From the IMG/VR virus record IMGVR_UViG_3300036398_002145, positions 1 through 44,666 of that record: a DNA stretch of 44,666 nt. One strand, given 5' to 3'. This document shows, piece after piece, positions 1-8,485 of this stretch; the stretch's first letter is position 1, and every line of letters starts with the position of its first letter. The stretch comes from a virus. Position numbers and translations under genes: made by a program. The notes under the pieces are model-generated. The model did not search any database, had not been told where the DNA came from, and worked only from the letters and a program-made list of their open reading frames with translations.

Positions 1-2
1 AA

Positions 3-1466
3 AATGGTCTTCCCGAGAACAAACTTGCTCTTGCAAGATGTGATAATTTCTATTATAATTTCTTCACTTATGAGAACAGCACTTGGGGTGGAACTGTATT
101 CACGAATGTTGAGACCGCATCCAAAACTGATGCTGACTTTTTGAGAGGTCGTTCTTATGAATTTCCTTTCTTTGAAAATGCTGGATGGCACTTCACATTC
201 TTTGGTGGCATCAAACAAATTCAAGATAAGTTAAATTCTTATGCACATCAAGAGTTTAATACCTATGAAGTGAATAATCAACGAAGCATTCGAGATGCAG
301 TTCAATCTCAAACAGATATTCTAAAAAGAACGCACGAGAATAAAAAGTTTCACAGATATAGTTTCACAAATTTCCCAGAAGATTTTAGAAATCTTATCAC
401 TCAAATATTTTCAGAGGAGTTTTATACAATGCCAACCACAGATGAAGTCATTACAAAACCAGAGTATCTTCATAATAATATGCCACCTTTGCTAGAGGCA
501 TCTTTGAATCCTGATGGTACTGGTGGTACAGAGATTATGGGTCGTGCTTGGCAGGATTATGTTCTTCCTGCAGCACCAGACCTTGCTGATTGGCATTGGT
601 GTGTGATTCCTGGCGATAATGTAATTGCCCCTGACAACTCTAATATTGTTTGGTTGCATCCTCATCATATGGAAGAGGGTCTTGAGCAACTGATGGACAA
701 ACAATTCCAGAAACACTTCAAGGCATATGTCTTTGTTTCTGATTGGCAGTATGAAAGATTTATGGAAAGATTCCAACTTCCAATGGAGAAATGTTATGTT
801 CTTAAGAATGCCACTCAACCATTTGAGAAGCACGAAAAACCAAATGGTAAGTTGCAGTTGATGTTCCATCCAAATCCTATTCGTGGTCTAGACCTTCTTC
901 TAGAAGCAATTAAACTGATTCCAGAAGAAGACTTTGACCTTCATATCTTCCACGAACTTGATCCTGATGAACGCAAGAAACAACATCTTGAAGGTATTCA
1001 AACTTATGAATACTCTCACGTTGGACCACAAGAGGAAGCATTTCTTCGTTATTGTTTGAGACTTGCACAAGAAGATAAGAGAGTTGTTCGTCATACACGC
1101 ACGAATAACTCTAAAGTGAGAGAGCAACTGATGAAGACTCATATCTTCGCATATCCATCATACTTTATGGAGACTTCTTGTATCTGTATGATTGAGGCAT
1201 TGTGTGCAGGGTGCTCTGTTCTTTCGAGTAATCTTGCGGCACTTCCTGAAACGGGTCTTGGTTTTGCACATCAGTATGGTTTTATTCCCGACCGACAAAA
1301 GCATATTGAACGGTTTGCAAGAGAACTGAAGAGAACGATTACCGAGTATCGTGAAGGTAAGTTTGATAATACTCAACAAGTTGAAGTGTGCAATAAATAT
1401 TATAGTTGGAACACACGAATTGAACAGTGGGTTCAATTTTCAAAAGAATTATGGAGGAAAAATTAA
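3..1466 (+). CDS. Glycosyltransferase fusion, GT17 C-terminal part + GT4-like domain (5' truncated)
   Basis: The reading frame is open from the left edge, so the true start lies outside the window; 487 residues are visible. The first ~90 residues carry the GT17 (N-acetylglucosaminyltransferase) signature AGWHFTFFGG followed by a KLNSYAHQEF motif. From about residue 170 a second domain begins (GGTEIMGRAW) and continues as a GT-B, GT4-like fold; near residues 390-398 there is an E-x7-E nucleotide-sugar motif (ETSCICMIE) followed by an ALCAG segment. I infer transfer of sugars onto a phage or host glycan; the substrate is unknown. It heads a cluster of sugar-active genes. Its codon use is less AT-rich than that of the genes after it. 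Confidence is high for the GT-B half and good for the GT17 half. Confidence 0.8.
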   Translation, partial: NGLPENKLALARCDNFYYNFFTYENSTWGGTVFTNVETASKTDADFLRGRSYEFPFFENAGWHFTFFGGIKQIQDKLNSYAHQEFNTYEVNNQRSIRDAVQSQTDILKRTHENKKFHRYSFTNFPEDFRNLITQIFSEEFYTMPTTDEVITKPEYLHNNMPPLLEASLNPDGTGGTEIMGRAWQDYVLPAAPDLADWHWCVIPGDNVIAPDNSNIVWLHPHHMEEGLEQLMDKQFQKHFKAYVFVSDWQYERFMERFQLPMEKCYVLKNATQPFEKHEKPNGKLQLMFHPNPIRGLDLLLEAIKLIPEEDFDLHIFHELDPDERKKQHLEGIQTYEYSHVGPQEEAFLRYCLRLAQEDKRVVRHTRTNNSKVREQLMKTHIFAYPSYFMETSCICMIEALCAGCSVLSSNLAALPETGLGFAHQYGFIPDRQKHIERFARELKRTITEYREGKFDNTQQVEVCNKYYSWNTRIEQWVQFSKELWRKN

Positions 1467-1468
1467 AA

Positions 1469-1840
1469 ATGGAAACAAAAACTGTAACCCTTAATTTACC
1501 ATTAATGCATCTTTATCATATGGTTTATGATGGAGCTAATTGTGAATACACGATTGATGATATCAGACAAATGCTTGAAGAATATGGACCAGAACATCAA
1601 ATTGAAGCAACAATTATAGTTCCAGAACCACCTCCATACAGTGTAGAGAATGATATTGCTGCTCATGAAGCAAGAATTACTAACAATCAAAATCAGATCA
1701 CACAACTTCAAGAACATCTAACAACTCTTGAAGTGGACACTGAAGAATACAATCAGATTCAAGAACAAATTACTGCTCTTGATGCAGATATTCAGCAATG
1801 TCAAGATCATATCGCATCATTATCCAATGGTGAAGTATGA
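1469..1840 (+). CDS. Coiled-coil hypothetical protein
   Basis: This 123-aa protein is not assigned to a family. The ATG at 1469 is chosen because GGAGG at 1453-1457 is a strong ribosome binding site about 11 nt upstream and the preceding gene stops at 1466; an in-frame ATG at 1451 is the alternative. The N-terminal ~45 residues are mixed hydrophobic and acidic. The C-terminal ~65 residues are Gln/Glu/Asp-rich with heptad-like hydrophobic spacing, so a coiled coil is likely. The 3' end overlaps the next gene by 14 nt, which suggests translational coupling with the methyltransferase. Confidence 0.6.
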   Translation: METKTVTLNLPLMHLYHMVYDGANCEYTIDDIRQMLEEYGPEHQIEATIIVPEPPPYSVENDIAAHEARITNNQNQITQLQEHLTTLEVDTEEYNQIQEQITALDADIQQCQDHIASLSNGEV

Positions 1841-2447
1841 TCTCTTTCATTTAACTCAAGAGGATAATCAACAAGTTGGTGGACCGATTCAAGATGATGA
1901 AGCTTTATTCTTATACTCATTGATAAAAGGTATGAGAATTAAAACTGTATTTGAAATTGGTGGATTATTCGGATACTCTGCAAAAAACTTTTTAGAAGCA
2001 GTTGGAGAAGATGGTTTTGTATTTACTTGTGATATAAATCCAGTTCCTATACTTGAAAAAAATCACATATTTTTACATAAAAATGCTTTAGATATTACTA
2101 AAGATGACTTTGATGGAAAAACAATAGAACTTATGTTTTTTGATTGCCATGATTATGATGTTCAAATGAAAGTATTTGAAAATTTTTCTGAACATAATAT
2201 TATTAATGATGATACTGTGCTAGTATTTCATGATACAAACACTCATCCTCAAAAGTTTTTTGATTTTGCTTATGAGACTGAAGAGGGTTGGATACATCAA
2301 ACTGCCGAAAGAAGAATGGTAAATACTTTGCATGATCGAGGTTGGAATCCATTTTGCCTTCATACAAAACATTCTAAACATTCCCCAAAATTTCCTTTTA
2401 GACATGGAATTACCGTTATGACAAAGTTTAAAAAATTTATAAATTAA
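1827..2447 (+). CDS. SAM-dependent methyltransferase (Methyltransf_24-like)
   Basis: A 206-aa class I methyltransferase. The ATG at 1827 is chosen because it gives a compact protein overlapping the upstream gene by 14 nt; longer frames run deep into that gene. Motif I is VFEIGGLFGYSAKNF at residues ~42-56, followed by the acidic strand end FTCDINP. A later FFDCHDYD segment and VLVFHDTN match the pattern of the CmcI/Methyltransf_24 group, in which the His-Asp pair lies near the active site. Such enzymes often methylate sugars or small metabolites; its position among glycosyltransferases suggests glycan methylation, which is inference. It is unlike the two FkbM-type genes further on. Confidence 0.7.
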   Translation: MVKYDLFHLTQEDNQQVGGPIQDDEALFLYSLIKGMRIKTVFEIGGLFGYSAKNFLEAVGEDGFVFTCDINPVPILEKNHIFLHKNALDITKDDFDGKTIELMFFDCHDYDVQMKVFENFSEHNIINDDTVLVFHDTNTHPQKFFDFAYETEEGWIHQTAERRMVNTLHDRGWNPFCLHTKHSKHSPKFPFRHGITVMTKFKKFIN

Positions 2448-2457
2448 TGAATATAGA

Positions 2458-2486
2458 TTGACAAATCTGTTCAATGGTGCTAAACT
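2458..2486 (+). promoter_or_regulatory. Sigma70-like early promoter
   Basis: A perfect TTGACA at 2458-2463 is separated by exactly 17 bp from TAAACT at 2481-2486 (4 of 6 matches to TATAAT). It lies just downstream of the methyltransferase stop and would start RNA near 2493, ahead of the small gene at 2513. The same -35 and spacing recur before gp32 and at 35703. Confidence 0.6.
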
Positions 2487-2512
2487 GGATGAATATGAAG
2501 TTTCTTAATTTT

Positions 2513-2686
2513 ATGAAAATTGACCGTGAAATTTTAAATGAATTAACAGGACTTCAAGAAGATGTTGCTTCTTCATTTACTGATGAGAATATGATGAGTG
2601 GAGAAACTTATTGGACAGTTGTTGAAAGTTTGGCGACTGCTAAGTTAGCAGAACTACAAGGAAAAATTGTTTCTGATTTTTCTTGA
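2513..2686 (+). CDS. Small hypothetical protein behind its own promoter
   Basis: A 57-aa acidic, mostly helical protein with no recognised family. The frame is open from ATG 2474, but that start would lie inside the promoter at 2458-2486, so the ATG at 2513 (or 2495) is preferred. A weak GAAG lies upstream of 2513. It stands alone between the methyltransferase and the beta-propeller gene, with a ~40-nt gap on the 3' side. A separate promoter for one tiny gene is typical of phage early genes that act on the host, but no function can be read from the sequence. Confidence 0.5.
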   Translation: MKIDREILNELTGLQEDVASSFTDENMMSGETYWTVVESLATAKLAELQGKIVSDFS

Positions 2687-2725
2687 AAATTTATACACTT
2701 TTAATATTACTTTAATAATAAAAAC

Positions 2726-3709
2726 ATGGTTGATAATTTTGTAAAACTTTCAATAGAAAATGGTGGAAGCATACACCCATTAATAATTTCTAATAAGCAT
2801 TTGAAAGGACCATCCCTAACAAATCCTTCTATTTACAATGATAATGGAAAAATACTTGTAAATTTAAGAAACATTAATTATACTCTTTACCATTCTGAAA
2901 AGAAAAAATTTGAACATCAATGGGGTCCATTAGTATACATTCATCCAGAAAATGATATTCGTCTTAGGACATGGAATATTGTTTGTGAAATGGATGAAAA
3001 TATGCGAATTAAAAAATATAGTCACATTGATACATCTAAACATCCAGATAAAGAATTGTGGGAATTTGTCGGGCTTGAAGATGTTCGTCTATTCAGATGG
3101 GATGGAAAACTTTATACTTGCGGTGTAAGGAGAGACCTTGATACCATAGGGACTGGTAGGATGGAATTATGTGAAATTGAAATTACTGATACTGGTGTAA
3201 AGGAGTTGAGTCAATATCGTATGCCCGCTCCAGGTGATGATAAAGAATATTGTAATAAAAATTGGATGCCTATCTTAGATATGCCATATCATTTTGTGAA
3301 ATGGACGAATGGTACTAATATTGTTTATTATGATATTAAAAATGGAACAACAGAATCAGTAATTCAAAAAGAATGGAAAGATCTTGGATGCATAGATCTT
3401 AGGGGTGGATCTCAAATAATTCCTTTTGGTGATTATAGAATTTGTTTAACACATGAAACATTTTTATATCAAAGTGCTGCTGGAAGAAAGGATGGTGATT
3501 ATAAACATAGATTTATTGTTTGGGATAAAGATTGGAATATTGTAAAAGTTTCAAAAAGATTTTCTTTTATGAATGCAGAGATTGAATTTGCAGTTGGTAT
3601 GTGTGAATATAAAAATGATTATTTAATTACTTTTGGATTTCAAGATAATGCTGCTTATCTATTAAAAGTTCCTAAAAAGTATGTGAAGGATTTTATTTAT
3701 GGTGAATAA
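2726..3709 (+). CDS. GH130-like beta-propeller glycosidase/phosphorylase-related protein
   Basis: A 327-aa protein with the repeated blade pattern of five-bladed beta-propeller glycan enzymes. LTNPSIYNDNGKILVNLRN, then FVGLEDVRLFRWDGKLYTCG, a KNWMPI segment, LRGGSQIIPF and a final blade around IEFAVGMCEY follow the order seen in GH130/GH43-related proteins. The GLEDVR motif resembles the GxEDxR signature of GH130-type mannoside phosphorylases. It sits between a methyltransferase and a GT2 transferase and overlaps the latter by 11 nt, which suggests joint action on one glycan. I infer a sugar-processing or sugar-binding role; catalytic competence cannot be judged by eye. Confidence 0.55.
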   Translation: MVDNFVKLSIENGGSIHPLIISNKHLKGPSLTNPSIYNDNGKILVNLRNINYTLYHSEKKKFEHQWGPLVYIHPENDIRLRTWNIVCEMDENMRIKKYSHIDTSKHPDKELWEFVGLEDVRLFRWDGKLYTCGVRRDLDTIGTGRMELCEIEITDTGVKELSQYRMPAPGDDKEYCNKNWMPILDMPYHFVKWTNGTNIVYYDIKNGTTESVIQKEWKDLGCIDLRGGSQIIPFGDYRICLTHETFLYQSAAGRKDGDYKHRFIVWDKDWNIVKVSKRFSFMNAEIEFAVGMCEYKNDYLITFGFQDNAAYLLKVPKKYVKDFIYGE

Positions 3710-4535
3710 ATTTAGTAAACCAAAAACAAATAATAAGGTATCAATTATATGTGCATGTAAGAATAGATACTCTGCTTTAAAAATTTCTTTAAATTCTTGG
3801 TTAAATTTTGATCAAGTTTTTGAAATTATTATTGTTGATTGGAATTCTTCAAAATCTATCAACGAATTGACATACATTGATAAAAGAATTAAAATTGTGA
3901 GAGTTGAAAATGAAAATTATTTTAATCAACCTCAACCATTAAATCTTGCTTCTAAGATAGCAACTTGTGATTATCTATTAAAGTTAGATACTGATTATAT
4001 TTTAAATCCATATTATAATTTTTTCAATCAATATAAGATAGATGAAAATACTTTTGTGTATGGACCAACAAATATAGAAGATAAGATAATAGAAAGTAGT
4101 CCATATTTTAAATATCTTAGAGGTCTTTTATATATTAAAAGACATATTTTCGAAGAAGTTGGTGGATATAATGAAAATCTTGGAAAATATTATGCTTGGG
4201 AGGATGATGAATTAGTTTCAAGACTTTATATGTATGGATTAAAATCAAAATCTATACAGTATGATCATACAGTCTTTCATATTCCACATTCAGATAAAAA
4301 AAGATTTGAAAATTTTGAAGGTGACAAAGAATATGAAAAAAAAGTCATAGAAGAAATGTCCAAATATTATTCTGGTGATGAATTAAAATATCAATTCGAA
4401 TATATAATTTCTCAGTACCACATATCTAGAAACATGCAAGATTTTCCAAAACCAGATAATTATTTTATTGAATCTAAGGTAAATTGGAAAATAACACAAC
4501 AAAATGATCAATACTATTTTGCAGAAAAATTATGA
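3699..4535 (+). CDS. GT2-family glycosyltransferase
   Basis: A 278-aa GT-A fold glycosyltransferase. The N-terminus reads VSIICACKNR, the usual first strand of GT2 enzymes. The metal/nucleotide-binding DxD is in LLKLDTDYIL (residues ~91-100), and an acceptor-side acidic motif occurs in YAWEDDELVSR (residues ~166-176), as in Glyco_transf_7C-type C-terminal halves. It overlaps the upstream beta-propeller gene by 11 nt and the downstream gene by 4 nt (ATGA), so the three are probably translationally coupled. The donor sugar is unknown. The gene is extremely AT-rich compared with the replication genes. Confidence 0.82.
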   Translation: MVNKFSKPKTNNKVSIICACKNRYSALKISLNSWLNFDQVFEIIIVDWNSSKSINELTYIDKRIKIVRVENENYFNQPQPLNLASKIATCDYLLKLDTDYILNPYYNFFNQYKIDENTFVYGPTNIEDKIIESSPYFKYLRGLLYIKRHIFEEVGGYNENLGKYYAWEDDELVSRLYMYGLKSKSIQYDHTVFHIPHSDKKRFENFEGDKEYEKKVIEEMSKYYSGDELKYQFEYIISQYHISRNMQDFPKPDNYFIESKVNWKITQQNDQYYFAEKL

Positions 4536-6820
4536 ATAAGTTAGAAAATTTTTCATCAGTATATTACATGACACTTGAAGAAAGTGTTGACAGACAAAAA
4601 AATATTCAAACTCAATTTCAGAAATATGATGTTAACCCTATACCAATAGTTTCTAAAAGATATTCTGAAAGTTTAGATATAGTAAAAAGTAATTATCTAG
4701 AGACGATGGATCCTGGCACAATTGGATGTGCTGTATCTCATCTTAAAGCAATTAAAAAATGGTATGAAGAAACTGATGAAACTTATGCTTTCTTTTGTGA
4801 AGATGATTTAAGTTTAGAAACGATTAATTATTGGAATTTTACTTGGGAAGAATTCATTGAGTCTATTCCTGAGGATGCTGATTGTGTTCAATTATTACGT
4901 TTACGTGAAGATGGAAATTTTTCAGATTTTGGATTTAGAAAAAGAGAATGGAATGATTGGTCTGTAACTGCATATATTATTACCAGAGAATACGCTTCAA
5001 AAATTATTTCCAATCATTGTATTAATGATGAATATCATTTAGATATAAAAGGTCAAGATTGTATGCCCCTTGTGGAATACATTATATTTAATTATGGAAT
5101 TACTTATAGTGTACCATTATTTGTTGAAGATACTAATTTTAAAAGTACTTTTTCAAAATCATTAGATCATAATCAAGAGTTACATGCTAGTACACATTTA
5201 ACTTCACATGAAGTTGTGTTGGACTGGTGGAAAAATAATGGAAAAAATTTATCAATAAAAGATCTCTTTGTTTTAAGATCTAGAAATAAAAAAATTGTAG
5301 ATTATTTTCCTTTCTTTGCTCCAACTTGTAGAGAAATGTTAAAGTTAAGACTTAACATGTTAAAAGATTATGTTGATGAATTTATAATTTGTGAATCTAA
5401 TAAAACTCAAAGTGGAATTCCGATTCAGTATGAACTTAGGAGAATATTAAAAGAATTAAATTTAGTTGATTATAATATTAGAATTATAGATTTAGATATA
5501 CCAGATGATGAAAATTTAGAAATTCAAGATATTGATTATAATAATTGTTATGATAATAATTCATCTAACTTAAATTCTGTTAGATCTAGAGTAAGAGAAA
5601 GGATGCAAAAGGATGCTTTACTTAGTGTCATTCATGAATATTCTGATGACACTGTATTCATTCATAGTGATATTGATGAAATTATTTCTCCATCTATTGT
5701 TGATTATATCAGTAGCGTAGCTAGACAAAATTTAGATTCAGTAATTAGAGTACCTTTAATTCATCTAGAAGGTAGAGCTGATATGAGAGTTTATTTAAAG
5801 GATTCGGACGAACCTAAGGAATGGACAGGAATGTTTGTTACTACCAAACTTCATTTAAATAAAGCAACTCCAACACAAATCAGATCAAATGTCTTTAATC
5901 CATTCCCAATTGTATTTTTAACTGAGAATGGTTCTATTCTTAAAGATCTTGGGTGGCATTTTTCTTGGATGGGTAATTCTGATATTAGAAATATAAAATG
6001 CAAATCTTTCACTCACTATGACGATAAATTTTCATATCTGACTGCTTCCAAATATTCTGGAAATGATATGAAAGAATTTCAAAAAAAATTAAAGTTTGAA
6101 GATGGGCAGATTCCACCTTCAGGCGATAAAAACATGGTTCTTAGGTATTATCCTGTTGAAAGGTTGCCAAAAGAAGTTTTTATATTTGATGATGTTAGAG
6201 AGTTTTTATTGCCTAGTGAGTCTGAAAATGAAACATTACAAGATCCACATCAAAAAACAGAAATAGAAAAATTATTAATAAACTATGCTTTGGATACTGA
6301 AAATGCTGAAAATAATTTCAGTTTAGGATTTTGGTATGAAAATCAAGGTCATACAGCTCCTGCTGTTTCATATTATTTGAGATGTGCCGAAAGATCTGAA
6401 GATAAAGATTTAGCTTATGAAGCATTAATCAGAGCTTCTCAATGTTACTCTAAACAAGGAACAAGGGATCTTAGTTCTAAGTGTCTTTTGCAACAGGCAT
6501 TGAGTTTGTGTCCTAAAAGACCAGAATCTTATTTTTTATTAAGTTTGTTTTCTAGAATTAGATCTTGTTGGACTGATTGTTATAATTTTGCAGATATGGG
6601 TTTAATTTTTTCAGATTTTGATTCAAAGCAATTAAGAACTGATGTTGGATATCCTGGAAAATATGGATTATTATATGAAAAAGCAGTTTCTGGATGGTGG
6701 TGGGGTAGAGTAAATGAAACAAAAAATATATTGATAGATATTAAAAATAATCATCATATAGATTATGAATATGATAAAAAAATAAATGAATTCTCAAAAC
6801 AAATAGGAGTAGAAATTTAA
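4532..6820 (+). CDS. Three-domain glycosyltransferase: GT25 + GT17 + TPR-like repeats
   Basis: A 762-aa fusion. Residues 1-~240 match GT25 (LPS-type) transferases: VYYMTLEESVDRQ at the start, then GTIGCAVSHLKAI and the acidic FFCEDDLSLE. Residues ~265-550 match GT17: FPFFAPTCREMLKLRLNML, an IICESN segment, the DxD-type HSDIDEIIS, and LGWHFSWMG before a FTHYDD motif. Residues ~585-760 look like TPR/SEL1-type helical repeats (FSLGFWYENQGHTAPAVSYY, then paired helices), perhaps for acceptor or partner binding. The start ATG overlaps the GT2 stop as ATGA. The GT17 domain is related to the one in the first gene of the window, so the cluster has at least two GT17 copies. Confidence 0.8.
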   Translation: MNKLENFSSVYYMTLEESVDRQKNIQTQFQKYDVNPIPIVSKRYSESLDIVKSNYLETMDPGTIGCAVSHLKAIKKWYEETDETYAFFCEDDLSLETINYWNFTWEEFIESIPEDADCVQLLRLREDGNFSDFGFRKREWNDWSVTAYIITREYASKIISNHCINDEYHLDIKGQDCMPLVEYIIFNYGITYSVPLFVEDTNFKSTFSKSLDHNQELHASTHLTSHEVVLDWWKNNGKNLSIKDLFVLRSRNKKIVDYFPFFAPTCREMLKLRLNMLKDYVDEFIICESNKTQSGIPIQYELRRILKELNLVDYNIRIIDLDIPDDENLEIQDIDYNNCYDNNSSNLNSVRSRVRERMQKDALLSVIHEYSDDTVFIHSDIDEIISPSIVDYISSVARQNLDSVIRVPLIHLEGRADMRVYLKDSDEPKEWTGMFVTTKLHLNKATPTQIRSNVFNPFPIVFLTENGSILKDLGWHFSWMGNSDIRNIKCKSFTHYDDKFSYLTASKYSGNDMKEFQKKLKFEDGQIPPSGDKNMVLRYYPVERLPKEVFIFDDVREFLLPSESENETLQDPHQKTEIEKLLINYALDTENAENNFSLGFWYENQGHTAPAVSYYLRCAERSEDKDLAYEALIRASQCYSKQGTRDLSSKCLLQQALSLCPKRPESYFLLSLFSRIRSCWTDCYNFADMGLIFSDFDSKQLRTDVGYPGKYGLLYEKAVSGWWWGRVNETKNILIDIKNNHHIDYEYDKKINEFSKQIGVEI

Positions 6821-6823
6821 AAA

Positions 6824-7060
6824 ATGAACTTTACAGTATATTCTAAAAATGAATGTCCATATTGCACAAAAATTAAACAAGTGTTAGAATTGGCAGAGTG
6901 TAAATACGTTGTTTATACTTTAGGAGAAGATTTTACCAAAGATGAATTTTATTCTGAATTTGGTGAAGGGTCTACATTCCCTCAAGTCATCTGTAACGAT
7001 AAAAAAATAGGAGGGTGCATTGACACAATTCAATTTCTCAAAGAACAACAAATCATCTAA
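6824..7060 (+). CDS. Glutaredoxin
   Basis: A 78-aa protein with the full glutaredoxin layout: active site CPYC at residues 12-15, the cis-proline motif TFPQV around residues 52-56 and the GGC glutathione-binding turn after it. It should reduce disulfides with glutathione in the host cytoplasm; in T4-like phages such proteins can supply electrons to ribonucleotide reductase. It begins 3 nt after the glycosyltransferase stop. It probably belongs to the nucleotide-metabolism module to its right rather than to the glycan cluster. Confidence 0.9.
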   Translation: MNFTVYSKNECPYCTKIKQVLELAECKYVVYTLGEDFTKDEFYSEFGEGSTFPQVICNDKKIGGCIDTIQFLKEQQII

Positions 7061-7256
7061 TTATTCTATAAATAATAATAACACTCCAGTAACTAATCGG
7101 GGTATTGAATTTATTCTTAATGGAGGTAAAAGAAAGCAAACTCAACCGTTCCACATCATTTTTGAAAAGATAGTTTGCTTTCTAAATCGGGAAGTAACTA
7201 TCTACTTTGAATTTTCCTTTAAATCAAGGAAGAAAAGAGTAGTTTCCCCAAGGTAA
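7020..7256 (+). CDS. Possible small basic protein with a non-AUG start
   Basis: The frame from 7020 to the stop at 7256 has no ATG; the first possible start is TTG 7020, inside glutaredoxin, and an ATA lies at 7068. From about 7090 onward the translation looks like a real protein: NRGIEFILNGGKRK, then FEKIVCFLNREVTIYFEFSF and a basic tail. It fills the otherwise empty gap between glutaredoxin and the membrane-protein gene at 7262. The family is unknown and the start is unresolved. A late-promoter-like TATAAATA at 7067-7074 falls inside the frame, so this may instead be leader RNA for 7262. Confidence 0.35.
   Translation: MTQFNFSKNNKSSNYSINNNNTPVTNRGIEFILNGGKRKQTQPFHIIFEKIVCFLNREVTIYFEFSFKSRKKRVVSPR
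7066..7074 (+). promoter_or_regulatory. T4-type late promoter -10 element
   Basis: CTATAAATA here contains the exact T4 late-promoter octamer TATAAATA (7067-7074). It lies just after the glutaredoxin stop and would serve the 7262/7455/8048 genes. T4-type late promoters need only this -10 element with the phage sigma (gp55), the sliding clamp and gp33; gp33 is encoded in this window. Confidence 0.6.
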
Positions 7257-7261
7257 AAGAA

Positions 7262-7492
7262 ATGTTAGCAGTTAGTTTAGTATTTGGTTCCTTTCTAACA
7301 ATATTATTTCTTATAGTGGGAGTAATGTTTGGTTGGGTGGCGAGAGAATATATGATGAACTATCGGGAAATTCCAAGACCTCACCCCGAAATGTTTGATA
7401 ATCAAGGAAATTTAATTCCAGATGAGGTAATTGCATTTAATTTTGAGAACTACCATGACTACGACGACACAGAAGAAGACGACGAAACCTAA
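7262..7492 (+). CDS. Small membrane protein with acidic tail
   Basis: A 76-aa protein. Residues 2-26 form one long hydrophobic helix (LAVSLVFGSFLTILFLIVGV), followed by a short basic/aromatic stretch and a Pro-rich, then strongly acidic tail (DYDDTEEDDET). The likely topology is a single-pass inner-membrane protein with a cytoplasmic acidic tail; the family is not one I can name, but the layout is typical of cyanophage genomes. An AAGG lies just upstream of the ATG. The 3' end overlaps the next gene by 38 nt in another frame. Confidence 0.65.
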   Translation: MLAVSLVFGSFLTILFLIVGVMFGWVAREYMMNYREIPRPHPEMFDNQGNLIPDEVIAFNFENYHDYDDTEEDDET

Positions 7493-8051
7493 AACAATAT
7501 CAAAATCAACTACAACAAGTGTTGAATTACCTTCAAATCCTTTTGTATTTGAAATTTTTAATTTAGTTTCAAAACAAAGAAGTAATGATAAAAAAATTGA
7601 AGTACTTCAAAAATATAAGCATCCTTGCTTAATAACACTTTTTGTTTGGAACTTTGATGAAACTGTTATTTCTATGCTTCCAGAAGGAGAAGTTCCTTAT
7701 GCAAGTGTTGGGGAACAGAATTCATTCAGTGGAACAATAAGTGAAAAAATAAATGATGCGGTTTACAAGATGTCTGAGATGGGATCTAATTCTTTAGGTT
7801 CTCAAGATCAAGGAAAATCATCTATTCGTAAAGAATACTCTAAATTTTATAATTTTGTTAAAGGTGGAAATGATGGACTAAGTTCTATTCGTAGAGAAAC
7901 AATGTTCATTAATATGCTACAAGGACTTCATCCTCTTGAAGCAGAAATTCTTTGTCTTGTAAAAGATAAAAAACTTCAAACAAAGTATAAAATTACTAAG
8001 GAAATTGTCTCTGGGGCATATCCTGATATTCAATGGGGAGGTCGTTCATGA
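7455..8051 (+). CDS. Conserved T4-like cyanophage protein (DUF6433-like)
   Basis: A 198-aa protein. The ATG at 7455 is chosen because the longer frame starts inside the upstream gene and the protein then begins with a Thr/Lys-rich tail typical of a disordered N-terminus. The core has FVFEIFNLVSKQRSNDKKIEVLQKY-type helices and ends with a well-formed RETMFINMLQGLHPLEAEIL motif and a DIQWGGR tail. I recall this C-terminal pattern from a widespread T4-like family of unknown function (probably DUF6433), but this is memory, not a search. It is coupled to the next gene by an ATGA overlap. The role is unknown. Confidence 0.6.
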   Translation: MTTTTQKKTTKPKTISKSTTTSVELPSNPFVFEIFNLVSKQRSNDKKIEVLQKYKHPCLITLFVWNFDETVISMLPEGEVPYASVGEQNSFSGTISEKINDAVYKMSEMGSNSLGSQDQGKSSIRKEYSKFYNFVKGGNDGLSSIRRETMFINMLQGLHPLEAEILCLVKDKKLQTKYKITKEIVSGAYPDIQWGGRS

Positions 8052-8401
8052 GTAAACTTGGTGATGTAATTGAGAAAGCACAAGATACAGAAAAGCATAT
8101 GGATTCATGGACACCGGTAGAAAAAGAAACTTGTAAGACACGTTATGGATGTGAGATTCTGATTCAAGATGGGTCTTATGCACAGGTATGTACTAAGGAT
8201 GCTCCAAATGATGCTTATATTATCAAGTATATGATTGATAATAAAATCTGTTTTGATCTTACAAGAGGTACAAGAACTCGCTTATTTGATATGTATTGGG
8301 ATAAGTTTCGTGAGAATTTAAAGAGTATTGACTTTGGATATGGAAGAGTCAATCCAAAACTCTGGGGCTATAAGTCACCCGAAAAGAAAAAGCGGAAATA
8401 G
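8048..8401 (+). CDS. Conserved hypothetical phage protein
   Basis: A 117-aa protein with a charged Lys-rich C-terminus (KSPEKKKRK). The start at 8048 is fixed by the strong GGGGAGG at 8035-8041 and by an ATGA overlap with the upstream stop. Aromatic-rich motifs (TRLFDMYWDKFRENL, YGRVNPKLWGY) suggest a small globular protein; I do not recognise a family. It is the last gene before the rho-independent terminator at 8412-8439, so it closes the transcription unit that includes 7262 and 7455. Confidence 0.6.
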   Translation: MSKLGDVIEKAQDTEKHMDSWTPVEKETCKTRYGCEILIQDGSYAQVCTKDAPNDAYIIKYMIDNKICFDLTRGTRTRLFDMYWDKFRENLKSIDFGYGRVNPKLWGYKSPEKKKRK

Positions 8402-8411
8402 TTTCACGGAT

Positions 8412-8439
8412 GCTGGGAAAAAATCCCGGCAATTTTTTT
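8412..8439 (+). terminator. Rho-independent terminator
   Basis: GCTGGGA (8412-8418) pairs with TCCCGGC (8424-8430) around an AAAAA loop, and a run of seven T follows within 8431-8439. It lies 10 nt after the stop of the 8048 gene and separates it from the riboswitch operon. Confidence 0.85.
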
Positions 8440-8485
8440 GCCCATTAAGATTTTACAAAATTGTAACATTTTATACAACTAATTA

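Noticed and set aside
492-869. Minus-strand frame opposite the first glycosyltransferase
   Set aside because: No ribosome binding site, protein-like features or family resemblance; it overlaps a well-supported gene throughout. The other minus-strand frames over 900-2474 are the same.
7020-7025. TTGACA as a fifth early promoter
   Set aside because: No -10-like hexamer lies 16-18 bp downstream (GAACAA there), and the site is inside glutaredoxin.
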